Origin: Geobacter sp. UBA4074
GTDB lineage: Bacteria; Desulfobacterota; Desulfuromonadia; Geobacterales; Pseudopelobacteraceae
Direction of reading: 5' to 3'
NCBI GenBank assembly: GCA_002383415.1
Contig: DFYU01000010.1
Coordinates: 1 to 5,231, forward strand
DNA: 5,231 nt
Under the pieces are notes generated by a model that worked only from the letters and a program-made list of their open reading frames with translations, did not search any database and was not told where the DNA came from. The translations under genes and the position numbers were made by a program. Each line of letters begins with the position of its first letter. The stretch's first letter is position 1. Positions 1-5,231 of this stretch are shown here, in pieces.

Positions 1-592
1 TCAGCTGCATCAGGCCCTGGGCGCCGGCATGGGAGACTGCACGAGGATTGAAATTGCTTTCGGCCTTGATGACCGCACGGATCAGCTCGGCATCTACACC
101 GTACTGGCGCGATGCCTTCTGGATGATCGGCTCAAAAGTGGTGCCGGCAGTGGTGTCGCGCAGCAGTGAGAGCCGGCTGAGTGGTGCTGGTCCAGGCTCA
201 TCGGCCTCCTGAGTTGGTTGTGCTGTCGTGGCAGGCATCGTCACTGATGGTGGGGCTGGAGTTCCTTGCTGTGTCTGGTTGGCCAGATAGGCCTGGATCG
301 TTGGCAGTGTCTGCTGCGAGGTGGCGGGTAACGGCAGCGATAGGTCGCCGGATGGGGACGGCTGATCATCCAGCAGTTCCAACGAGCTGCGCAGGGTAGT
401 CAGGCGTAGTGTCTCCGCTGCCCGCTGGATTGATTGGGGGGAACTGTCGGTCGGCACTTCACCCCGTTCCAGTGCCTGGTCAAGCCGGTTGGCAAAGGCG
501 GCCGAGGTGGTCCGCTTGCCGTCTGCCGCTGATTGAGGCTCGCGCAGCATGCTTTGCAGCAGTGACAGGGTCTGGGCGGGATTTAGCGACAT
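1..592 (-). CDS. Lytic transglycosylase (SLT domain), 3' end cut by window edge
   Basis: The first 197 residues are visible; the gene continues past base 1. Residues 1-150 are polar and rich in Ser, Gln, Pro and Ala, with no recognisable fold. From about residue 152 (FEPIIQKASRQYGVD) a soluble-lytic-transglycosylase domain begins. It carries AESNFNP, with probable catalytic Glu178, followed by AVSHAGAQGLMQL, the usual second SLT motif. Such enzymes cleave the MurNAc-GlcNAc bond of peptidoglycan, leaving 1,6-anhydro ends, and act in the periplasm. The N-terminus (MSLNPAQTLSLL) has no charged-then-hydrophobic Sec signal and no lipobox, so export by that route is not evident. The ATG at 592 is preceded by AAAGGGAG six bases upstream. 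The gene starts 12 bp after the sigma-54 regulator on the same strand, so co-transcription is likely. A flagellar (FlgJ-like) or secretion-machine role is an inference from the missing signal peptide and the neighbour. The family call is firm, the biological role open. Confidence 0.88.
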   Translation of the reverse strand, partial: MSLNPAQTLSLLQSMLREPQSAADGKRTTSAAFANRLDQALERGEVPTDSSPQSIQRAAETLRLTTLRSSLELLDDQPSPSGDLSLPLPATSQQTLPTIQAYLANQTQQGTPAPPSVTMPATTAQPTQEADEPGPAPLSRLSLLRDTTAGTTFEPIIQKASRQYGVDAELIRAVIKAESNFNPRAVSHAGAQGLMQL

Positions 593-598
593 GGAACG

Positions 599-606
599 CT
601 CCCTTT
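599..606 (-). promoter_or_regulatory. Ribosome binding site of the transglycosylase, overlapping the upstream stop codon
   Basis: On the minus strand AAAGGGAG lies six bases before the ATG at 592 and overlaps the last two bases of the regulator's TAA stop (607-605). The overlap fixes the transglycosylase start and suggests that ribosomes finishing the regulator may help start it. No terminator-like hairpin is seen in the 12-bp gap. Confidence 0.7.
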
Positions 607-2011
607 AGGCATCGAACTGCAGGTTCTTTTTCTTCAGCTTTTCGATCAGGGTGGTGCGTTTCAGGTTCAGCAGGCTGGCGGCCTCCTTCTTGTTGCCGCC
701 GGTGCGCTGCAAGGCCTGCAGGATCAGCCGGTTTTCAAAGGCATCCACCGCGCTGTTCAGACAGATGCCGTTGGCCGGCAACTCCTCAGCTTGGGCTGTT
801 GCCGGTGCAGGGGCCGCCGACGTGCTGCGGGGCAAGGGTCTACTGCCGGGCTGGTAACGTTCCGGCAGATCATCGGGGGTGATGAAGCCGTTCTCCTTGA
901 GGGTCACCATCCGCTCCACCAGATTTTCCAACTCCCGCACGTTGCCGGGCCAGTCGTAGTTGCGCAGTATCTCCAAGGCCTCCCGCGAAAATCCCTTGAC
1001 CAGTCGACGTTTGTCGTGGTTGAAGCGCCCCAGGAAATGATTGATCAAGAGCGGTATATCTTCGCGTCGTTCACGCAGCGGCGGAATGGTGATCGGAATC
1101 ACCGACAGCCGGTAATAGAGATCTTCGCGAAAATCCTTGTTGGCCACCAACTGTTCCAGGTTACTGTTGGTGGCGGCAATGATCCGGGCGTCCACCTTCT
1201 GCGAACGGGCCGAGCCCACCGGCTCGAACTCCTTGGTTTGCAGTACACGTAGCAGCTTCACCTGGAGGTTGGCCTTCATGTCGCCAATTTCATCCAGAAA
1301 GAGGGTCCCTTTGTCGGCCATGTCGAAACGACCGGGCCGGTTGGCGTAGGCCCCGGTGAAGGCGCCCTTGACGTGGCCGAACAGCTCGCTTTCCAGCAGC
1401 TCGTCCGGAATGGCGGCGCAATTGACCGGTACGAAGTTTTTGCTGCTGCGACTGGAGAGCTGATGTATGGCCCGTGCTGCAAGTTCCTTGCCGGTTCCTG
1501 ATTCTCCCTGGATCAGCACGGTTGCATTGGATTCGGCGACTTTTTCCAGCATCTCAAACAGGGTCAGCATCGTGCGGCTGCGGCCAATGATGGTGGAGCA
1601 GAGGAAGTGGGGAAACTCCTCCGAGGTGGATGGTTCGCCGCTACTGGCTTGCAGGGCCTGGTATTCACGGGCCCGCATCACCACACTTTCCAGTTCGTCA
1701 AGGCTGAGCGGCTTGGGGATAAAGAGCAGCCGTTCGTTGTGCGGCAGGTTGCGTGCTGTATCCGGTTGGTCGTAGGCGATTACCACCAGGTCAGGGCTGG
1801 CCTCCCAGGCCTTGGTCAGGATGTCGGGGCTGCGTGCCAGCAGTGTTTGCAGATCAGCGATCACCACCCGGTGCGGTTTGCTGCCAATAGTGTCAAAAAT
1901 ATCGTCACGCTCACCCAGTACGGTGGTGCTGTAGCCCTGATATGTCAGAAAAGCTGACACCAAATCTCTGGTCTTGCGATCATTTTCGACAATCAGCAGT
2001 TCGCTGTGCAT
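605..2011 (-). CDS. Sigma-54-dependent response regulator, FleQ/FlrA-like, with degenerate receiver domain
   Basis: A 468-residue activator of sigma-54 RNA polymerase. Residues 1-118 form a receiver-like domain with candidate phosphoacceptor Asp53 and conserved Lys100-Pro101. The usual acidic pair is Glu9-Asn10, the switch Thr/Ser is absent (Ile78/Ala79), and the Pro normally four residues after the Asp is missing. Residues 141-385 are the AAA+ domain: Walker A GESGTGKE 169-176, the sigma-54-contacting GAFTGA loop 216-221, Walker B GTLFLDE 235-241, FREDLYYRL 294-302 with the arginine-finger region, and WPGNVREL 354-361. After a Pro/Ala/Ser linker, residues 425-465 form a Fis-type helix-turn-helix (GGNKKEAASLLNLKRTTLIEK). 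The RTTLIEK end resembles the flagellar regulators FleQ/FlrA. The start at 2011 is chosen because the receiver begins right there; an in-frame ATG at 2077 adds 22 residues unlike any domain and lies upstream of the predicted transcript start. Family call very sure; target genes are unknown. Confidence 0.95.
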   Translation of the reverse strand: MHSELLIVENDRKTRDLVSAFLTYQGYSTTVLGERDDIFDTIGSKPHRVVIADLQTLLARSPDILTKAWEASPDLVVIAYDQPDTARNLPHNERLLFIPKPLSLDELESVVMRAREYQALQASSGEPSTSEEFPHFLCSTIIGRSRTMLTLFEMLEKVAESNATVLIQGESGTGKELAARAIHQLSSRSSKNFVPVNCAAIPDELLESELFGHVKGAFTGAYANRPGRFDMADKGTLFLDEIGDMKANLQVKLLRVLQTKEFEPVGSARSQKVDARIIAATNSNLEQLVANKDFREDLYYRLSVIPITIPPLRERREDIPLLINHFLGRFNHDKRRLVKGFSREALEILRNYDWPGNVRELENLVERMVTLKENGFITPDDLPERYQPGSRPLPRSTSAAPAPATAQAEELPANGICLNSAVDAFENRLILQALQRTGGNKKEAASLLNLKRTTLIEKLKKKNLQFDA

Positions 2012-2072
2012 GGCTGATAACCTGCTTTCTTGCGCAATCTTTGGTGGTAATGTGACGCCTGGCAACACTTGG

Positions 2073-2102
2073 AGCATACCAGTAACTGGTCCGCAATGTC
2101 AA
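2073..2102 (-). promoter_or_regulatory. Sigma-70-type promoter for the response regulator gene
   Basis: Read on the minus strand, TTGACA (2102-2097, a perfect -35) is followed after 18 bases by TATGCT (2078-2073, 4 of 6 to the -10 consensus). Transcription would begin near 2066, leaving a leader of about 55 bases before the ATG at 2011. The spacing is one base longer than ideal. The position agrees with the start codon chosen and would exclude the upstream ATG at 2077. No convincing sigma-54 promoter was found for this gene. Confidence 0.6.
2078..2090. promoter_or_regulatory. Perfect 13-bp dyad in promoter spacer, possible operator
   Basis: ACCAGT-A-ACTGGT is a perfect inverted repeat with a one-base centre. 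It begins at the last base of the -10 element and fills most of the spacer of the predicted regulator promoter, a place where a bound dimer would block RNA polymerase. The binding protein cannot be named; autoregulation by the regulator's own Fis-type domain is one option. A dyad this short can also arise by chance. Confidence 0.35.
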
Positions 2103-2141
2103 TAATCTGACTTGGCTGGATGGGGCGGTAGGCGCAGGCGG

Positions 2142-2219
2142 CTGTAATCCGGCAGTAGCTGAGCGAAAAAATGGGTTTCCCTGTGCTTGCAGACTGCCGG
2201 GTAGCATGGTAGATTACAG
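2142..2219. repeat. Nested inverted repeat forming a long composite hairpin, function unknown
   Basis: A continuous 5' arm, CTGTAATCCGGCAGT (2142-2156), pairs with two separated 3' segments: ACTGCCG (2193-2199, 7 bp) and GATTACAG (2212-2219, 8 bp), both perfect. A 12-base insert, GGTAGCATGGTA (2200-2211), bulges out between them. Further pairing is possible inside: CTG 2159-2161 with CAG 2190-2192, AGC 2162-2164 with GCT 2185-2187, and an apical GGGTTTCCC (2173-2181). The element lies upstream of the regulator's predicted start site, so it is not in that mRNA. It would be in the cheW leader only if transcription starts before about 2140. It could be a structured leader, a small RNA, a protein-binding DNA site or a relic of a palindromic repeat. 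I recognise no known RNA family. Confidence 0.6.
2187..2215 (+). promoter_or_regulatory. Weak candidate sigma-70 promoter for the che operon
   Basis: TTGCAG (2187-2192, 3 of 6 to the -35 consensus) is followed after 17 bases by TAGATT (2210-2215, 4 of 6 to the -10 consensus). It would start transcription near 2222, about 80 bases before the cheW ATG. The match is poor and overlaps the 3' arm of the nested inverted repeat, so hairpin and promoter would be competing explanations of the same bases. An AATAAT at 2101-2106 is another possible -10 further upstream but lacks a -35. Confidence 0.22.
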
Positions 2220-2221
2220 AC

Positions 2222-2302
2222 CAGCAACTGCAAGCCGGGTCGGGGGTGTGCGCCGGACTTCGCGGCCTTGATGCGCAATAAAACTGACGCGAGGAGCCTT
2301 AC
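2222..2302 (+). other. Upstream leader region of cheW with a modest hairpin
   Basis: CAAG-CCG (2231-2237) can pair with CGG-C-CTTG (2263-2270) as seven base pairs with one bulged C and a 25-base loop. The stretch ends in the cheW ribosome binding site GAGGAG (2291-2296), which is left unpaired. No open reading frame, riboswitch motif or terminator was seen. Pairing this modest may be accidental in GC-rich DNA. Confidence 0.25.
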
Positions 2303-2809
2303 ATGTCAAATGCCTTGGCACCGATGAAGCTTGATGATGTCCGTAGTGGAGAGCAGGGCGAGCTGATCCAGCTGGTAAGCTTCAATCTTGCCCAGGAGGA
2401 GTATGGCGTCGATGTTCTCAAGGTGCGTGAGATTATCCGTATGCCAACCATCACCCGTGTGCCCAACACGCCCCATTATGTGGAGGGCGTGATTAACCTG
2501 CGGGGCAAGGTAATCCCGATCATTAACATGCGTAAGCGTTTTTGCCTGGCCGACGCCGAGTATGACAAGCAGACCCGCATCATGGTCATGGATGTGGGTG
2601 GAGAGTTGATGGGGTTTATCGTTGATGCTGTCTCCGAGGTGATCCGCATCTCCAGCAGCGAGATTCAACCGTCACCGGCCGTGGTGAGCAGTGGCATCGA
2701 CCAGGAGTGCATTGCCGGCGTGATTAACCAGGCCGAGCGGCTGTTGGTGCTGTTGGAGCTTGAGAAGATATTCACCCAGGATGAACGTCAGCTGTTCAGT
2801 AACCTCTGA
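2303..2809 (+). CDS. cheW: Chemotaxis coupling protein CheW
   Basis: A 168-residue cytoplasmic adaptor that links chemoreceptors to the kinase CheA. It is a single CheW/SH3-like domain spanning about residues 20-160. It opens with QLVSFNLAQEEYGVDVLKV and contains VPNTPHYVEGVINLRGKVIP (53-72), with the signature NLRG at 64-67. It ends with the second subdomain, FIVDAVSEVI (105-114) and CIAGVINQAERLLVLLELEKIF (136-157). Length is normal for the family, with a short polar N-terminal tail. The ATG at 2303 has a strong ribosome binding site, GAGGAG, six bases upstream. It is the first gene of a rightward set with cheA (53 bp downstream) and cheR, and it diverges from the sigma-54 regulator. Nothing is missing or broken. 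Which receptor set it serves cannot be told from the window. Confidence 0.97.
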   Translation: MSNALAPMKLDDVRSGEQGELIQLVSFNLAQEEYGVDVLKVREIIRMPTITRVPNTPHYVEGVINLRGKVIPIINMRKRFCLADAEYDKQTRIMVMDVGGELMGFIVDAVSEVIRISSSEIQPSPAVVSSGIDQECIAGVINQAERLLVLLELEKIFTQDERQLFSNL

Positions 2810-2818
2810 TGGTTACTG
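2797..2818 (+). other. Stem-loop across the cheW stop codon
   Basis: CAGTAACC (2797-2804) and GGTTACTG (2811-2818) are perfectly complementary over 8 bp with a 6-base loop that contains part of the TGA stop (2807-2809). The DNA after it is T-rich but interrupted (GTCTTGTTCCGTTATTT), so it is not a clean intrinsic terminator. It could act as a partial attenuator or mRNA-stabilising stem between cheW and cheA, lowering or separating their expression, or it may be accidental. Confidence 0.35.
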
Positions 2819-2862
2819 GTCTTGTTCCGTTATTTACTTCATCTCACGCGTAGAGGTGTACG

Positions 2863-4701
2863 ATGCCGATTGATTGCGAAGACCAGGAACTGCTTGAAGG
2901 TTTTTTGACTGAAACCACCGAGCTGCTGGAAAAACTGGATGACGACCTGGTCGCTCTTGAAAAGACCCCGAGCGATACTGACCTGCTGAATCAGATCTTC
3001 CGTTCGATCCATACCGTAAAAGGTGCCTCAAGCTTTCTTGGTTTTGACCTGCTGGTGCGGGTGACCCACAAGACCGAGGATGTGCTGAATCGTCTGCGCA
3101 AGGGTGAACTGCTGGTGACCCCCGAGATCATGGATGTGGTGCTTGAAGCCACCGACCTGGTCAAGACCTTGGTGGCCGACATCAAGGGCGGTGATATCGT
3201 TGACCGTGAGATTGACGAGACCGTCAACAAACTGATCCCGCTCTTGACTGAGCAGGTCCAGCAGCCGCCTGCTGATCCGGTCGTCGAGCCGATTGCCGCA
3301 GAGGTCAATATTGAGCCACCACCCGCAGCTGCACCTTCGGCGCCTTCCGAGCCATCTGCTGCGGCCGGACAGCCGACTGCGCAACCAGAGCCTCCCAGCC
3401 CGACCGCGCCTCTGCCTCCTGCTGTTTCGGCAGCACCTGCTGCCAAAAAAACAGCTCCGCCCAAGCCCGCTGATAACAAGGGGGGCGATGATCTGTCCGA
3501 CAGTTCCACCGTGCGGGTGGATGTCAAGCGGCTGGACGATCTGATGAACCAGGTGGGCGAACTGGTGCTGGAGCGCAACCGGATGATCCAGCTCAACCAG
3601 GATCTGCAGGGGGGCAGCTCTGATCAGATTCTGTTTGGCGAAGAGTTCGGCAAGCTGACCAAACGGATGAACTTCGTAACCTCCGAGTTGCAGATGCAGG
3701 TCCTCAAGATGCGGATGATCCCGGTGGAAAAGGTCTTCAAGAAATTCCCCCGCATCGTCCGCTCCCTGTCCCGCGACCTGGGTAAAGAGGTGGATCTGCA
3801 GATCTTCGGTGAAGAGACCGAACTGGACCGTTCAGTAGTGGACGAGATCGGCGATCCGCTGATCCACCTGATTCGCAATGCCATGGACCACGGTCTGGAA
3901 ACGCCGGAAGAACGGCTGGCCGCCGGCAAGCCCCGTACCGGGACCCTGGTGCTGGCCGCCGTACACGAAGGCAACTCGATCATCATCAGCATCAAGGACG
4001 ATGGTCGGGGGATTGATACCGAACGGGTCGGCCGCAAGGCGATCGAGAAGGGGCTGATCACCGAAGAGCAGCTGGCAGCTATGAGCCAGCGCGAGATGTT
4101 TGACCTGATCTTCCTGCCCGGTTTTTCCACCAAGGATAAGGCCTCTGACCTTTCCGGCCGCGGGGTCGGCATGGACGTGGTCAAGACCAACATCAAAAAG
4201 CTGAACGGTCTGATCGAGATCAAGAGCGAGAAGGGACTCGGTTCCGAGTTCATCCTGCGCCTGCCGCTAACCCTGGCCATCATCCAGTCCCTGCTGGTGG
4301 AGGTGGAGGGTGAGGTCTACTCGATTCCGCTCTCATCCGTTCTGGAAACCCTGCGGGTTGACCAGCGCCAGTTCCACGTGGTGGGCGGCCAGGAAGTGCT
4401 CAAGCTGCGCGAGTCGGTGTTGCCCTTGATCCGCCTGGAACAGGTCTTCAAGGTACAGCCCGCTGCTGAACGGGATGATTTCTGCTACGTGGTGGTGATC
4501 GGCGCTGCCGACAAGCGGGTTGGTCTGGTGGTGACCCGCCTGGTGGGGCAGCAGGAAGTGGCAATCAAGTCCTTGGGCAATTATCTGGCCAACATCCCTG
4601 GTATTGCCGGTTCAACCATTCTGGGTGATGGTCGGGTAACCCTGATTGTTGACCCGGTCGGCATGATTGACAGCGGTGACAACGCCGCTGCCGGCCGCTG
4701 A
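2863..4701 (+). CDS. cheA: Chemotaxis histidine kinase CheA lacking a P2 domain
   Basis: A 612-residue cytoplasmic kinase that phosphorylates itself on His and passes the phosphate to response regulators. P1 (Hpt) covers residues 1-130, with phosphorylated His50 in FRSIHTVKGASSFLGF. Residues 133-205 are a Pro/Ala-rich linker where the CheY-binding P2 domain would sit in enteric CheA; no P2 is visible. P3 (dimerisation) is about 213-285, beginning VRVDVKRLDDLMNQVGELVL. P4 (ATP binding) has the N box HLIRNAMDHG 335-344, G1 DDGRG 379-383, F box FLPGFSTK 417-424 and G2 GRGVGMD 432-438. P5 (472-600) binds CheW and receptors. All catalytic boxes are intact. The ATG at 2863 follows AGAGG by six bases; it lies 53 bp after cheW and 25 bp before cheR. 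The product is certain; its output regulator (CheY or other) is not in the window. Confidence 0.98.
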   Translation: MPIDCEDQELLEGFLTETTELLEKLDDDLVALEKTPSDTDLLNQIFRSIHTVKGASSFLGFDLLVRVTHKTEDVLNRLRKGELLVTPEIMDVVLEATDLVKTLVADIKGGDIVDREIDETVNKLIPLLTEQVQQPPADPVVEPIAAEVNIEPPPAAAPSAPSEPSAAAGQPTAQPEPPSPTAPLPPAVSAAPAAKKTAPPKPADNKGGDDLSDSSTVRVDVKRLDDLMNQVGELVLERNRMIQLNQDLQGGSSDQILFGEEFGKLTKRMNFVTSELQMQVLKMRMIPVEKVFKKFPRIVRSLSRDLGKEVDLQIFGEETELDRSVVDEIGDPLIHLIRNAMDHGLETPEERLAAGKPRTGTLVLAAVHEGNSIIISIKDDGRGIDTERVGRKAIEKGLITEEQLAAMSQREMFDLIFLPGFSTKDKASDLSGRGVGMDVVKTNIKKLNGLIEIKSEKGLGSEFILRLPLTLAIIQSLLVEVEGEVYSIPLSSVLETLRVDQRQFHVVGGQEVLKLRESVLPLIRLEQVFKVQPAAERDDFCYVVVIGAADKRVGLVVTRLVGQQEVAIKSLGNYLANIPGIAGSTILGDGRVTLIVDPVGMIDSGDNAAAGR

Positions 4702-4726
4702 AAGAATCTCTGAAAAGGATGTAACC

Positions 4727-5231
4727 GTGGCTATATCTGATAAAGATTTCGAGCTGTTGCGAGATTTCATCTATAACCTGTGCGGCATGTACTTCCACAG
4801 CACCAAGAAGTATTTTTTGGAAAGCCGGCTGACCAAGCGGATGGAGGCCACCGGCACCAAGACCGCCATGGATTATTACGCCCTGCTGAAATCGCCGCGG
4901 GGTGGTGAGGAGCTACGCTTCCTGCTGGATGAGGTCACCACCAACGAGACCTATTTTTTCCGTTGTGTCCCCCAGCTGAACGCCATCGAGACCAAGTTTC
5001 TGCCGGAGATCGTCGAGGCCAAAGGCAAGATGGGCTTCCGCAAGCTGCGTATCTGGAGCGCCGCCTCTTCCTCCGGCGAAGAGGCCTACACGCTCTCGAT
5101 GATGCTGCTGGAGAAACGGGCCACCCTGCTTAAGGACTGGATCATCGAGATCGTGGGCACCGACATCAACGAGACCGTGGTCGCCCAGGCCAAGGAGGGG
5201 ATTTACAACGCCTATTCGGTGCGTAACGTGC
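4727..5231 (+). CDS. cheR: Chemoreceptor methyltransferase CheR, 3' end cut by window edge
   Basis: The first 168 residues are visible. CheR transfers a methyl group from S-adenosylmethionine to glutamates of chemoreceptors during adaptation. The N-terminal helical domain (about 5-65, DKDFELLRDFIYNLCGMYF) is followed by TTNETYFFR (71-79), the family's conserved NET-FFR motif, with Arg79 at the usual place. SAM motif I is IWSAASSSGEEAYT (109-122). EIVGTDINETVVAQAKEGIY (141-160) holds the Asp146 region expected to contact the cofactor. Motif I differs slightly from the common SA(G/A)CS(T/S)GEEPY: Ser114 replaces Cys and Ala120 replaces Pro. The start is a GTG at 4727 with AAGGA (4715-4719) seven bases upstream; the nearer ATG at 4719 is followed at once by TAA. 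It follows cheA by 25 bp, so it is probably in the same operon. Identification is secure, but the receptor-binding beta subdomain lies beyond the edge. Confidence 0.95.
   Translation, partial: MAISDKDFELLRDFIYNLCGMYFHSTKKYFLESRLTKRMEATGTKTAMDYYALLKSPRGGEELRFLLDEVTTNETYFFRCVPQLNAIETKFLPEIVEAKGKMGFRKLRIWSAASSSGEEAYTLSMMLLEKRATLLKDWIIEIVGTDINETVVAQAKEGIYNAYSVRNV

Noticed and set aside
409..882. Plus-strand open frame opposite the transglycosylase and regulator genes
   Set aside because: It overlaps two well-supported minus-strand genes and encodes no recognisable domain; it is a shadow frame.
2012..2077. Extended regulator start at the ATG at 2077
   Set aside because: The 22 extra residues do not belong to the receiver fold, and that ATG lies inside the predicted -10 element, upstream of the likely transcript start.
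2172..2187. Plus-strand TGGGTTTCCCTGTGCT with sigma-54-like GG and GC spacing
   Set aside because: Only the core GG and GC and a few further bases match; the CACG part of the -24 box is absent, and the sequence is explained as well by the apical part of the nested hairpin.
2171..2190. Minus-strand GCACAGGGAAACC, resembling the GCACAGGGCAAACC core of class I cyclic-di-GMP riboswitches
   Set aside because: The other required parts (ACGCAAAGCC, the second helix and the GGGTTACC-like closing segment) are missing downstream, and the strand and position put it upstream of the predicted regulator transcript.
2184..2199. Minus-strand sigma-54-like GGCA...GCA
   Set aside because: Correct GG-GC spacing but poor surrounding match, and a much better TTGACA/TATGCT promoter lies closer to the regulator gene.
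2031..2279. 8-mer TGCGCAAT occurring at 2031-2038 and 2272-2279, about 20-31 bases before each divergent start codon
   Set aside because: A single 8-base match in GC-rich DNA is close to chance and neither copy has other supporting features.
2991..3596. Minus-strand open frame of 201 codons inside cheA
   Set aside because: A Ser/Arg/Gly-biased translation antisense to the Pro/Ala linker and P1 of cheA, with no domain; it reflects codon bias.
3624..4283. Minus-strand open frame of 219 codons inside cheA
   Set aside because: A Ser/Arg-rich shadow of the conserved P3-P4 coding sequence with no domain signature.
4719..4724. ATG immediately followed by TAA before cheR
   Set aside because: The ribosome binding site spacing and the CheR fold both fit the GTG at 4727; the ATG-TAA is probably incidental.

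Overview
The window looks like chromosomal DNA of a motile Gram-negative bacterium, most likely a deltaproteobacterium of the Geobacter/Desulfuromonadales type. That placement is an inference from protein character (a CheA without a P2 domain, a sigma-54 activator with a FleQ/FlrA-like C-terminus), moderately high GC and gene arrangement; the sequence alone does not prove it.

Layout: two transcription units diverge from an intergenic region at 2012-2302. Leftwards (minus strand) run a sigma-54-dependent response regulator (605-2011) and, 12 bp after its stop codon, a lytic transglycosylase gene that leaves the window at base 1 (592-1). Rightwards (plus strand) run cheW (2303-2809), cheA (2863-4701) and cheR (from 4727, cut by the right edge). 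Gaps between genes are 12 to 53 bp, so each side is probably one operon.

How the genes work together: CheW and CheA form the signalling core that couples chemoreceptors to a phosphorelay, and CheR methylates the receptors for adaptation. No receptor, CheY or CheB lies inside the window. The regulator has every motif needed to activate sigma-54 RNA polymerase, but its receiver domain lacks several residues normally used for phosphorylation. The transglycosylase keeps its catalytic Glu but shows no Sec signal peptide, which together with the FleQ-like regulator suggests a flagellar or envelope-machine role (inference).

The intergenic region holds the least explained signals: a good sigma-70-type promoter for the regulator with a perfect 13-bp dyad in its spacer, and a nested inverted repeat (2142-2219) able to form a long composite hairpin. 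I matched that hairpin to no riboswitch or RNA family I know. Nothing here is clearly a new system; the intergenic hairpin and the degenerate receiver are the best candidates for follow-up.
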